From NCBI GenBank assembly GCA_035236585.1, contig CP141135.1, positions 6,110,001 to 6,174,000 on the forward strand: a stretch of DNA of 64,000 bases. The letters are read 5' to 3'. The translations under genes were made by a program, and so were the position numbers. Under the pieces are notes generated by a model, which saw only the letters and a program-made list of their open reading frames with translations, was not told where the DNA came from and did no database searches. Shown here piece by piece: positions 1 to 10,928 of this stretch. Every line of letters starts with the position of its first letter. Position 1 is the first letter of the stretch. Source of the stretch: Warburgia ugandensis. Its lineage: Eukaryota; Streptophyta; Magnoliopsida; Canellales; Canellaceae.

Positions 1-2768
1 ACATCAAACAAAACACACCCAGAATTTTCACAGCACAACCCAGCCACATAAGTCTTCCAAATTCCCTTAATTACATGCAATGCAGTCTCTTTCTTATCGA
101 ATACTATAACTTCAATTCAAAAACTAATTCTTACCCGTCCTTTCCCAAAGTTCCTGTTGGCACGCTCCATTAGTAAATAGCCCCTATTCCTTCCGAGTCC
201 TCTATTTTGAAATAATATCAACATATGAGACATGCTACTATTCTCTGTATCTGAGCCATTGCAAACTAAAGCAATGCCTCAGCAAGCAATCGCTTGTGTA
301 GGTGGAATAAGATGCAATTATATATAAACAATTCATAATTTACCATATAGATCAATGGTTCATATTGCATCATGCAAAACTTCAGACATCCATAATGCAT
401 AATATAGGAAAATCATTATATGAACAAATTAATATCAACCTAAGCATCATGGCATATAAGGCTTGAAAATGCATGGATATACATCCATCAAAATAACAAA
501 AGTTTGTGTCCACAGAACAACATAATGCATGTCATGATCTAGGAATGATGTGCACAATCAAACCTTATGAGTGCCTCAACTACACTCATGGCGATGGTAA
601 TGAGTACTCATTTCAACCTTGGGTCCATCACATGCAACCCACATTAGTCTATTTCCCAACGAAAGCCTGTCAGCCAAAACTACCGGCCTACCCTCAAATC
701 GGTACAAGATCCTACTTACCCTACTTCCCCGATATAATCCGACCCTAGGTCCCTCATGTGTAGCCCGCATCAATTTATTTCCTAACAAAAGCCTGTCATC
801 CCAAAACTACTGGCCCACCCTCAAATTGGTATAAGACCCCGCTTATCCCATTTCACCAGATACAATCTAACCTTGGGTTCCTCAAGTGTAGCCTGCATTA
901 GTTTATTTCCAGATGGAAGACTGTCAGCCCAAAACTATTGGCCCGCCGTCAAATTGGTACAAGACCCAGCTTACCTCGCTTCACCAAATACAATCCGACC
1001 CTGGGTCCCTCACATGCAGCTCGCATTAGTCTATTTCCCTACGGAAGCCTGTCAGCCAAAACTACCGACCCACCCTCAAATCGGTATAAGACTCAGCTAA
1101 CCTTGCTTCACCCAATGGTCTCAATCAAGGTCCATTATAAGGTGTAATCAATCACCTATCAAAATATGGATAATCATGTAATCAAATGTCACGATATTAA
1201 ACATGAAGTATTAAATGCATTTCAATAAATTATAATAGTGCTTGAAACACATGCCTCAAAATTTTTAAATAACAAGTCATGAACAAACAAATGAACTGAA
1301 GCATCATAATATAAAATATATGCTTCTACATGAGCAATTTAAACATGATTCAATTTTAACATGCACATTCATCTTATTTTTCTCATAACTGAAAATACTT
1401 GTTTCAGTACTTGAAATTCATATATAAATATATATAAAGCAAAAATCTTAGCAATCTTAATTCCACCTACCTCAATGGAGATTTTTAGGTCCTCTAAGAC
1501 AAATAATTTATTTAGTTTGCATAAGCCCTCCTAATCAATCACACATCTGCAATAATACAAACACATATTTAGTTATATAATTTCAAGACTTTTCTTAGCT
1601 TTTCCAATATGAAAGCTCCCTCTAAGTTCGTCCCTGGCACTAGTCATCACAAGGCAAAGTGATAATGCTTATTTCTACGCTCAAGGCATTTCATTAACTA
1701 TTGGTTGATAGTTAATTGAATGACAACTAGTTACTAGATTTCCAATCCATGCCATTAGCCTTGAATTGGTTATCCACCATTCATCTTAAGTAACTGTAGG
1801 TTGTTTTTATTGTTCAGTGGTCTCATCTTGAATCTTAACTTATTAAAAGTTAGGTTACACCATGGTAGCATCTGATCACCAATCAAAAGTGTTAGGTCCT
1901 TATTACTCTATTGTCCTATAGGATGGTTTAGAATTCTATATCAATTTCAGTCCAGATTCTTCAATTTGTGCAATGTACTAGCAACTCAATACTCTAGAAC
2001 TCATCTATGATGTCTAATCATCAATCAGTCATCATGAAGTTACTGTGTAAATAGTACCCGATCGGACGGCTGAGATTGTTCGATCAGTCTCAAGCTCAAA
2101 TCGACTATCTCAGTTGATTTTAGGCTTTATCAAGTACTCAATGCTAGGTTTAGATAAGAAAATGGATGGCTAGATCGACCATAAACTTAGATCTAGCATA
2201 AAAAGACATGGATTTAACAAAATTTATCAAATCACAAGTTGGTTTTTGCAGATCTTACCCTCTAAATGCATTTTCGTGTTTTTCCTCTCTAGAATGAGCT
2301 AGATCGACTCCAATCTGTCAAAAAAATCCCCTAACCTAGGTGTGTGATGATCTCCCCTTCAATTTGGCGTCCAAGTCATCTCATATTTTCCCTTGAACTT
2401 AGGGGTTTTGGTTGCCTCTCTAAACTGAATAGAATGACCAGCTCAAATTGTTGATCCTAGTTGTCGTCTTCTTTGGCAACTCTGAAGAATCCAGCAACCC
2501 TTCACTGCATTTTTTCTCTTCTTCTTTGACGTGGGGGTTTTCTGACGTGCAGATCCTGGCCCCGCCTCTCTTCTCTTCCCTCTCTCTTCTTTCCTTCTTC
2601 CCTTCTCTTCTCCCCCTCCAGTCTCTCTCGTCTGTTTAGGTTAGGGAAGAACAGACCCAATGTATGTTGGGTTCACTTAAGGGAGGGGGGTGCCAATATC
2701 AAATCTAGCCCTCCTTTGTTTTAAGGCATTTCGCTTTCTTTTTTCTTTTCTTTTTTGTGGTTGTTACA
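1..2768 (+). mobile_element. Long LTR of a Ty3-like retrotransposon, cut by the window edge
   Basis: This block matches the solo LTR at 10569-13689 in reverse orientation along its whole length. Shared parts include the CAATGCCTCAGCAAGC block near 272, the AT-rich middle, the ATCGGACGG stretch near 2060 and the CT-rich tract near 2570. It ends at 2768 in GTTGTTACA, equivalent to the GGATATTACA ends of the other long LTRs here. No protein-coding domain is visible. About 350 bp of its 5' end should lie beyond the left edge, so its TSD cannot be tested, and whether it is solo or part of a full element is unknown. It is a fossil. Assignment to Ty3/Gypsy rests on LTR length and termini only. Confidence 0.75.
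617..1112 (+). repeat. Four tandem units of about 127 bp inside the LTR
   Basis: Units begin near 617, 743, 871 and 999. Each opens with a CCTTGGGTCC-like block, then has a CCTGTCAGCC-like core and a TCAAATCGGTA-like core, and closes with an AATCCGA-like tail. They are diverged but clearly alignable. Several short open frames across this stretch are by-products of the repeat and I do not call them genes. Confidence 0.85.
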
Positions 2769-2773
2769 ATTGA

Positions 2774-3440
2774 TTAATCATATGCAACACCCCATCTCTA
2801 GGTTAGGCTACACTAGGTTGGAAGAACAAGAAATAAGTATTTGTGAGAATTCATTTCTTTCTAATTATAACTTAGTTATATTTTATCACCTAACTTTAGT
2901 GTATCTCTTGACAATAAAAGAAAAGCTAAGACTACAGATCACATTAACGATAGTATCTTATAAAAAATGGTCCATTTAGAGAAGCATAACTCTTAAATCT
3001 ACAAAAACAAAGTTGCTGCACAAGCTGCTTCTCAAATAGTAAGTAGATGTGTTTACCCTTGTTATATTTTTAGAATAATTTATAAAATTAATCATATTTT
3101 TATGAAATGTTGGAAAAAGTTAACCCTAGCATTTGCATCTACATAGATTTTAAACAGCACATCTATAAATGATGATATCCTATATAAGGCTTTTCGTAAC
3201 AATGAGGAACATTATGGCAGAGTAGGGGGTCATGGTTGTGGTGTTGCTCCTTTCAGATACTTTGGTTGAAAAAATTAACATTGACCTAAATGTGACATGA
3301 AGGAGATGTATGAAAAAGATAAAAGTGTAAGTGACAAAGAATCTTAAAAAGGAGATGTATGAAAAGTTAAAGTGAGATTAAATGAGAGAGTTCAATAATA
3401 TAAAAGGTCATAGTTAAGAGCCAGCAACTACTACCCTTAA
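2774..3440. other. Intergenic, no feature recognised
   Basis: AT-rich sequence between the left LTR and the TRIM. I see no coding exon, RNA gene or clear repeat. A 75-codon open frame on the plus strand has no recognisable protein character. Confidence 0.5.
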
Positions 3441-4308
3441 TGTGAAGGCCTAGGTACCCTGTAGATGGGAGACGCCTTAGGGACAGAGAGTTAGTCTCAC
3501 ATCACTAAGGGAAAAGTTGCTGGGCTATTGATAAGAGTGGTGTGTGACTCTCCTTACAATAAGGCCCTTTCCTCAAAAAATTGGAGAAGAACAAAACCGT
3601 GAGGGGGCTAGTTATATGGGCTACCAGTTTCTTAGAGCGGACAATATTGTTGTATGTGGGAACCACCGGGCTACTACAGATGGTATCAGAGCCAACCCTT
3701 GACCTGATGTGTGGCTGGCCGCATGCAGGTGCCTGGTTTTTGTGGTTAAGACACAGAGATGCGCGTTCCCTAAAGAGGGAAGATGTGAAGGCCTAAGTAC
3801 CTCGTAGATGAGAGATAGCTCAGGGACAAAGAGTTAGTCCCACATTGCTAAGGAAAAAGTTGCTGGGCTATTGATAAGAGTGGTGTGTGACTCTCCTTAT
3901 AACAAGGCCTTTTCCTCGGGAAACTGGGGAAGAACAAAACCATGAGGGGGCTGGTTGTGTGGGGGACCAGTTTCCTAAAGCAGGCAATATTGTTGTATGT
4001 GGGAGCTACTGAGCTGTTATAGATGGTATCAGAGCCAACCCCTGGTTTCGTAATTAACACATGGGGATGTGTGTTCCCTAAGGAGGGAAGATGGGAAGGC
4101 CTAGGTACCTCGTAGATAAGAGACGGCTCAAGGACAAAGAGTTAGTCCCACATTGCTATTGATGAGAGTGGTGTGTGACTCTCCTTACAACAAAGCCTTT
4201 TCCTCAGAAACTGGGGAAGAACAAAACCGTGAGAGAGCTGGTTGTATGGGCGGCTAGTTTTCCTGAGCGGACAATATTGTTGTATATGGGAGCCACCTAG
4301 CTGTTACA
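3441..4308 (+). mobile_element. TRIM (miniature LTR element) with three LTRs
   Basis: Three copies of a roughly 220-238 bp terminal repeat lie at 3441-3678, 3784-4021 and 4092-4308, starting TGTGAAGGCC-like and ending CTGTTACA-like. The two short internal regions (105 and 70 bp) each start with TGGTATCAGAGCC, the primer-binding site for initiator methionine tRNA, and end with a purine-rich GAGGGAAGA tract just before the next LTR. Nothing encodes protein. LTR-internal-LTR-internal-LTR chains are a known product of recombination between TRIM copies. Flanking TSDs were not convincing. Confidence 0.85.
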
Positions 4309-4639
4309 TCAATGTACCTTTCTTCCTTGAGCGTTCTTTGCCTACACATTTGACACAATGATGGTAATTAAACAAAATTGGATGTTATAATTAATTCAAT
4401 CAAACACATGTTTAGCACAACCTCAAATTCAAGAGACAAGCAACACTATATAAATTTCTTCCATACATGTTTGTCAATGATGTTAGAATATGTGTTAGTA
4501 AATTCTTACAACCTCGACATTCATCTCTTAATGGATTTGTATAGTTGTTAGCAAGGTAGCTCTCCTATTTTCACCAACTTTGACCAGCTCCTTGCACATT
4601 ATGCTTTTTCTTGATATTAGAGATGTCAAGTCAAACTAC

Positions 4640-4930
4640 AAAGTAGAAAAAAATACGTTATCTATTTGAAAATAACAAAATAAAGTACAGTAGTTTCCTA
4701 CTATCTTGTATACAAGTATTTACATACCTTCACCATTTCCTATATTAAAATTTTGATTGATAGGGCCACATGACTCCAATCATCAATAATTATTGGAACC
4801 ATGCTTCTTACCATGCAACAAATGAAACTTATACAATCGGTTGCATGGTCACCTATCTCATGTCCTTTAGTATTATACTTAATGGTATCTTCTATTTTCT
4901 TTAACTTTCTCTTAATATTGTTTTTCATTG
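4640..4930 (-). pseudogene. CACTA (En/Spm) transposase fragment
   Basis: The minus-strand 62-codon frame at 4740-4928 contains CISFICCMVRSMVPIIIDDW followed by SHVALSIKILI. This resembles the segment typical of plant Ptta/En/Spm transposases (a serine/threonine-rich lead, then VPI-x-I-x-DWR-x-VP). The frame is followed by a possible splice donor near 4725. Only one domain fragment remains, with no CACTA termini in sight, so it is a relic. The assignment is from memory of the family motif and is moderate. Confidence 0.45.
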
Positions 4931-5376
4931 TTGCTTATCCTCTACCCTTTCCCTTATGAGGGCTATTCTAGTTGGACTATTCTTGATGTACCTATATCAT
5001 AACTATAGATATGCAAATATTTAGTGAATTTGTATTAAATGATCGAGCATACATAAACAATTATAATACAAGAATAAAATTTTGAACAATTCTTAACCAT
5101 CCTTTGCATATATCAAATCTTACATTTTAATTTGCCCCCTCAATATCAATTTCAACCCAAGTACCTTCCCCAATTATATCAATTGATGGCATTATTTTAG
5201 TAATACAAGAGTACTCTATTACAATATCATTTAGGTCATCTTCATCATAAAAATACTTTGTTTTTGTGAAAATATGTAGATCTAAACAAAGACTTTCATA
5301 TATGAAAAGATTAAACTATTAGTTAGGCATTTTAGAAAACATTGGGTGTGCAAAGAAAAAGTTTTAAAAAAATTAT

Positions 5377-6272
5377 CATGCATGAAAATTTTCCAACTCT
5401 AGGCTAGGGATAGAAAGATCAATACAAAAATTATAAATTCATATAAGGTAGGACAAACTTTAGGAAAGGAATTTTCTACTCATGATCATGCAAATAAATC
5501 ATGAAACAGGGAAGAGAGACTTACCCCAATTATGGTGATCCTATTGTCATGAGTATTGTGAAGAAGAGCTTGCCAAGTAGAGTGACAACTCTTGGTTCAT
5601 GCAAAATCTTCAAGAATACATTTAAGGAATCTCTAGAAATTGTATGAAATCACAATAGCTAGGGAAATGTTAGTTGAGAAAGACAATATGATAGATCCAT
5701 ACAAGGTAGGGCAAAATTTAGGAAAAATATTTTCTACCCATAATCATGCAAATAAAACATGAGACAAGGATAAGAAAGACTTATATAAAACTATGGTGAT
5801 CCAACTATCATGAATGATGTGAGGCAGAGCTTGCCAAGTTGATATGATTCTCTTTCACTAAAAAATATTCAAAAGTATTTTTGAAAATTCTTCAAATATC
5901 ATATAAAATCAAAATAGCAAGAAAAATATTTACTGAGAAGGAAAAACCTTATCATACATGGATATTTTCTAACTCTAGGTTGGGATAGAAACATTGACTG
6001 CAAACATTATATATCCATATTGGGAAGCTTTAGACAGAAAATTTTCACCCATAATCACTCAAATAAAATATGAGATAAGGAAGAAAAACTTACCCCAAGT
6101 CATGGTGATCCAATTATAGTGTATGTTGTAAAGAAGAGCTTGCCAAGTTGAGTGAGGATTCTCAGCTCTTGAAAAAAATACTCTAGAGTATGTTTAAGGA
6201 ATCTCCATAGATGGTATGAAATCCAAATAGTAAGGAAAATGTAACCAAGAAGGACAAGTTTGGAGAGAAACC
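5377..6272. repeat. Three diverged tandem units of about 290 bp
   Basis: Units start near 5377, 5687 and 5949. All share a TTTTCTACCCATAATCATGC-like block, a CTTACCCCAA-like block with ATGGTGATCC after it, and AAGAGCTTGCCAAGT. The units differ by many substitutions and small indels, so the array is old. On the minus strand each unit carries an AATTGGGGTAAGT-like splice-donor look-alike. Function and family are not recognised. Confidence 0.75.
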
Positions 6273-6599
6273 ATAATCAAACTCTTTTTACATTGTATTT
6301 TCTAATACGGTTTTTTTTCTTTTTAATTATCTCCTTAAGTTCTTTCCATGAAGAAATTCAAAAATTTTAACTCCCTTCAATAATTTTTTTTGATGGATTT
6401 TGAGAAATTGTCTTATTAAATTATATTATATAAGATCATTTTTTTGTAACCATCTTAGATTTATTTTAATAAGATGGTTGAGTAATAATCATCTCTCTCT
6501 TTTTTGCTACTTTTGAAAACAACAATTTTAGTAATGATGGGATTTTATATGAGAGAAATGGAGATTTTCTCCTTGAAGGATTTACTAGTGCGGACTAAG

Positions 6600-7460
6600 C
6601 TAGTGATCCAATGATTAGAAGATCAACTAATAGATATGTGATTAGTGGCTATTTCATCGTGTAGCAAGAAGTAATCCATGGTGACACCCATTATGCATGA
6701 AAGCTGAGTACAAAGTTGCAATGCTGCCCAAGACTGCATGTGGTTGAGGTATCTTGTATCTCATCTCTTTTAAGAAGTAGATTACCTTGTGGAGATTATG
6801 TTTGATAATCAAAGTCCTATCGAATTAGCATCGAATCCAGTAATTCATACCAAAACAAAGCATATCAAAGTACATCATCGCTTCATTTGAGAAAAAGGTG
6901 CTTAATAAAGAAATCAAGCTTGTTGGAGTAAATAATCAAGACCAAGTGCCAGACATTTTGAAGAAGCCATTGACTCAAGCCGAGTTGAAAGATCTTCGAT
7001 TTCCATTAGGTGTGGTAGCTCAAGTTAGCACAAAGGGGGAGGGTTGAAATATTGTGATAACTATGTCTTTTGTACATGGGCCTTTTAATTATTACAAATG
7101 TGAGTGTTTGGGTCATTTGCTAATGTGGGACTCTCTTGTAATTTGGTAGAAGTTCATTAGAAAAGGTAAATGTAGAAGAGTCTTGAAAGTGTGGGAATTC
7201 TTGTAATTTGTTAGAAATTCATTAGAAAAGGTCAAATCTAGAAGAATTTAGAATGTGTCTAGAATCTTCCCTAAGGATGCATATATACTAAAGGGGTCCT
7301 CTTCACACGAGCAAGAAAGAAAGAATGAAGAATGAGTTGTAAAGCTTCTCTCTAGTGAGTGAATACAATTCTCTCTTTGTGAGCCTTCTCCATTCTCTTT
7401 TGTTCTTCTTCTCAATTTCTTTTAGGTTTTAGGTCTTTTGGGTTTCTACGATCTTGGGCA
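6600..7460 (+). mobile_element. Ty1/Copia 3' end: RNase H tail, polypurine tract and 3' LTR
   Basis: Residual plus-strand coding near 6680-7020 resembles the end of a Copia RNase H domain (the region that reads TKHI then HHRF/HHHFIRE in intact relatives). It is followed by the polypurine tract AAAGGGGGAGGG at 7032-7043. The LTR then runs from about 7045 (TGAAATATTG) to 7460 (TTGGGCA), with a TATATA promoter-like site near 7282. The 5' part of the element is absent. It is a broken fossil with several breaks. Confidence 0.7.
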
Positions 7461-8962
7461 TGTAGTTAGGATGTCTAATACACTGTGAGAGTGTGATTCA
7501 GTTAACATCATGGAAGATAGAAGATCTATGCAAATTGATAAAAGACTAGGTTTGGGGAATTCAAATCATTTTCCAAGGCAAGGAATTAGTAGGAACAGAT
7601 CCTTACTCAACATAGCATCTTCTCCTTGAATGATCTCTATTTTCTTTGTAGACAATCTCTATCTACATTGATTGTGTTTGCATTTTATCAAAATTTAGCA
7701 AGATTCACTTCAAAATTCTTAAACTGTAAAGGTTTTGATGACTCTTTGGACACGATATATGGTCTCAGTGAGATGATTTTTGGCTAAAATGAAATATTGA
7801 TGGATCTTTTATCAGTAATAGCCAAAACATCGCATAGTTTAAGTGTAACAACTACTTGGGATGTAAAGTGGAAGCATAACATATAATTATACACCAAAAT
7901 AAATTTGTTCAAAATCAAACGCAAGTATTTTTAAGTCTTTCATGAACAAGATAACTTGACTTAGCTACCTTTCAAGTTAAGTCGAGTTTTAAACTACTGG
8001 TTTCAATGTTTCATTGGGAACGACAAGGGTGACTTCATAGCTCAATGCTCTAGGCCACCGAGATGGACAAGATAAAAAAAATGCTAAGGTATTTATGACT
8101 AACTTGTAGATCTTGATATATAATGATCTTCAAAGGAGACTTTAATAGGAGAGAGGTGTTAGAGAAAGACTTTAAGAGGTTATTGTGTGCCTTAAAAACC
8201 ACCATAAAGCCCATTGGCATATTGTGAATGATTTTAGGGAAATTAGAAAAAGATTTTAGGCCTCCAAATCGCTTATAATCGAATTACTAGAAGTGCAAAC
8301 AAAATCATAGACAAGTAGTAAAGGATGCTGTCCAATTAAAGGAGATCATTGCCAACACAAACCATTATGACATTATACAAAGTTTCAAAAATAAGATCTA
8401 AATTTTGCTTATTCTCCATTCATTTTATCCCTCGAGGCAATCAAGGCATCTTACTCATACTCTTTCTTTTCCCATAGGCTCCACTTTGGTCCCTAGTTTT
8501 TTATTTTCTTTTCTTGGGAATGTTGACCATATTTCTAATTCTTGCAAATCTAACTCGTAAACCTCATCTAAGTTGCTTGACTTGATGACAATTAGAGCAC
8601 TCGAGAAGTCATAATAAAAATGTTTTGTTCACATTAGTTTTTGATACAAGGCCTCAAACAACAATATTGGTACACTCTAGCCAACTCACCTAGGGATTAA
8701 AACTGCATATAAATACAAAAAAAATATATAATAATAAATATTTTTTAAAATCTTCGTAGAATATATTTTGAGTCACCCACAAGTTAGTTCCAGAGTTTTC
8801 TAAGTTTTTAAATAATGATGTTGAGAGTTGTAGCATTGAAGTAAGAGAGGAAACTTGCGGAAATGATCCAGACCAAGACAGTGTATAGATCAAACTTACA
8901 AACCAACCCATCAAACAACAAGGGAGTAGCATTTGAAAAGAGACCCATTACCATCCAAGACT
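7461..8962. other. Intergenic, no feature recognised
   Basis: AT-rich spacer between the Copia 3' LTR and the large solo LTR. Short open frames exist on both strands (for example minus 8690-8932) but none shows a domain, splice context or duplicate that would support a gene. Confidence 0.4.
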
Positions 8963-10568
8963 TACACTGTGACAACCCAGAATTTTGACACCTCCTCCCC
9001 CCTTTTTTCCTTTCATTTTTTTTTCCCTTGAAAACTAAATGCTAAAATTAGTAGAGTTTCCTCTATTTTTTCAGAATTTAGCATTTAATGCATCCTTTGC
9101 AAAAATATTGATAGCATTCATAAGATTTAATATACTATAAGGATTTAAAGATTTTCTTTCTTTCATAACCGTATACTAGTCACATCCCAAACACACTCAT
9201 TAGTCAAAATCTACCAACTATTATATATCTTTAATAACAACTAGACAACTCTTTATTTCAATTAGAAAGTAAATGGTATCACACCCTTTCCTAGTTTTAA
9301 AGATCTCTTCAATTAGTCACCTTTTTCTCCTTGTTAGAACTTCCACCTAAAATTGTTGGTTGTAAGGGGGTGAGTACAACGACTCACAATGGGAATTTAC
9401 AAGGTTAGATAAGACCATGTCAATCAAAATTCATATCTATTCAGTATAATTTATAAGATATAAGATTTTCATATTAACTCCATCAGTATCCATATACATC
9501 AAATCACCTACAATAGAATTGTGAAATATAACTTAATACATCCCAAGACGTATTAATACAGGATGGAGTCTATCTCATGTCTTCCACCCTTAAATCGTAT
9601 ATTGGTATCTATATCAAAAGGAACCATGGGCCAAGATGGTCCTATGTCAAACATAGCTAGCATGAGTGTCTAACTGACCACTCACCTAGTGTAAAACAAT
9701 TCTCGAGAGTCTAACTAACAACTCGAGTTATTTCTAATATTTTTATGTATGCCTAACTGATTATTCCATAGATCTAGTTACGTATTTAAATATAACAATA
9801 AAATTCTAATATATAATTGTTAAAACATTTCCAAATACAACACCTTTCTTAAGAAATCATTCGCATCATAATTTTTCTTTTACAAAATCAAATTTATAAG
9901 GTTCAATCAAAATCTTTTATTTCTTTAAAACCATTACTACATTATATCTAAAATTCAAAGATTCTCATTATTGAATTACAAATAAACTAAGATATGATAT
10001 ATATATGTAATAAATTTTATTATTAACATTTTCAACTAATGTATACTAGAACTTTCTGCACACTTGTTCTCTTATTTATTTAGTATTCATACATAAGATG
10101 GTTATAAATAATAACATTTAGAGTAATAGACTATATTTTAAATTAACAATTTCATATTAGTTTTATAAATTTTTTTGTTATGTAAATTTGCAGTATCGAT
10201 GATGTATATTCTTCAAGATAAACAGTTTATGGTTAATAAAAGTAAACTGAATATAGTTACTAGTTTGATCCTTTAGCTTAAGGTTTATTAGGCAAGATCC
10301 AAACTTTGCGCCATCTCTTTTTAGGAAATTTTGACTATATACTAGTTTAGTACTTGTACGAAATAGTAGATCTACTCTTAAATAAAATTTATACAAGTTT
10401 AATGACTGAAGTAAAAGGTCTAACAATAATTTTGTTTGTTTTGTAATTGATCTTTGCAATGCATTACTAAATGTTAAGAAAGATGGCAAATAACGAACCT
10501 TAGTAATAGCCTCCATCATATGGAGTTATTTCTCTTGTATAGATTGATAAAATAGTCTCATAAGCTAG

Positions 10569-10859
10569 TGTAATATCCCAAAAAAAAGAAAAAGAAAGAA
10601 GAAAAAAGGCCTAAATAGAAGGGGGGCTAGATTTGATACTAGCACCCCCCCCCTCTCATTAAACGAACCTGATAGATGTCGGGTCTGTCTTCCCGAAAGC
10701 ACAAAAAAAAAAAAAATTGATGGAGAGGAAACCAGTGGGGAAGGAAGAGGAGGAGAGAAGAAGAAGGGGAAGAAGAGGAGAAGGAAGGAGGAGGAGAAGA
10801 AGAGAAGAGAAGGAGAGAGGAAAGGGAAAACCGGTGCGCCTAGAAACCCTAGGTTGCAC

Positions 10860-10928
<69 letters not shown>

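Noticed and set aside
2448-2639. 63-codon Ser/Leu-rich frame resembling a signal peptide
   Set aside because: It is the CT-rich part of the LTR and is not conserved as a frame in the sister LTR.
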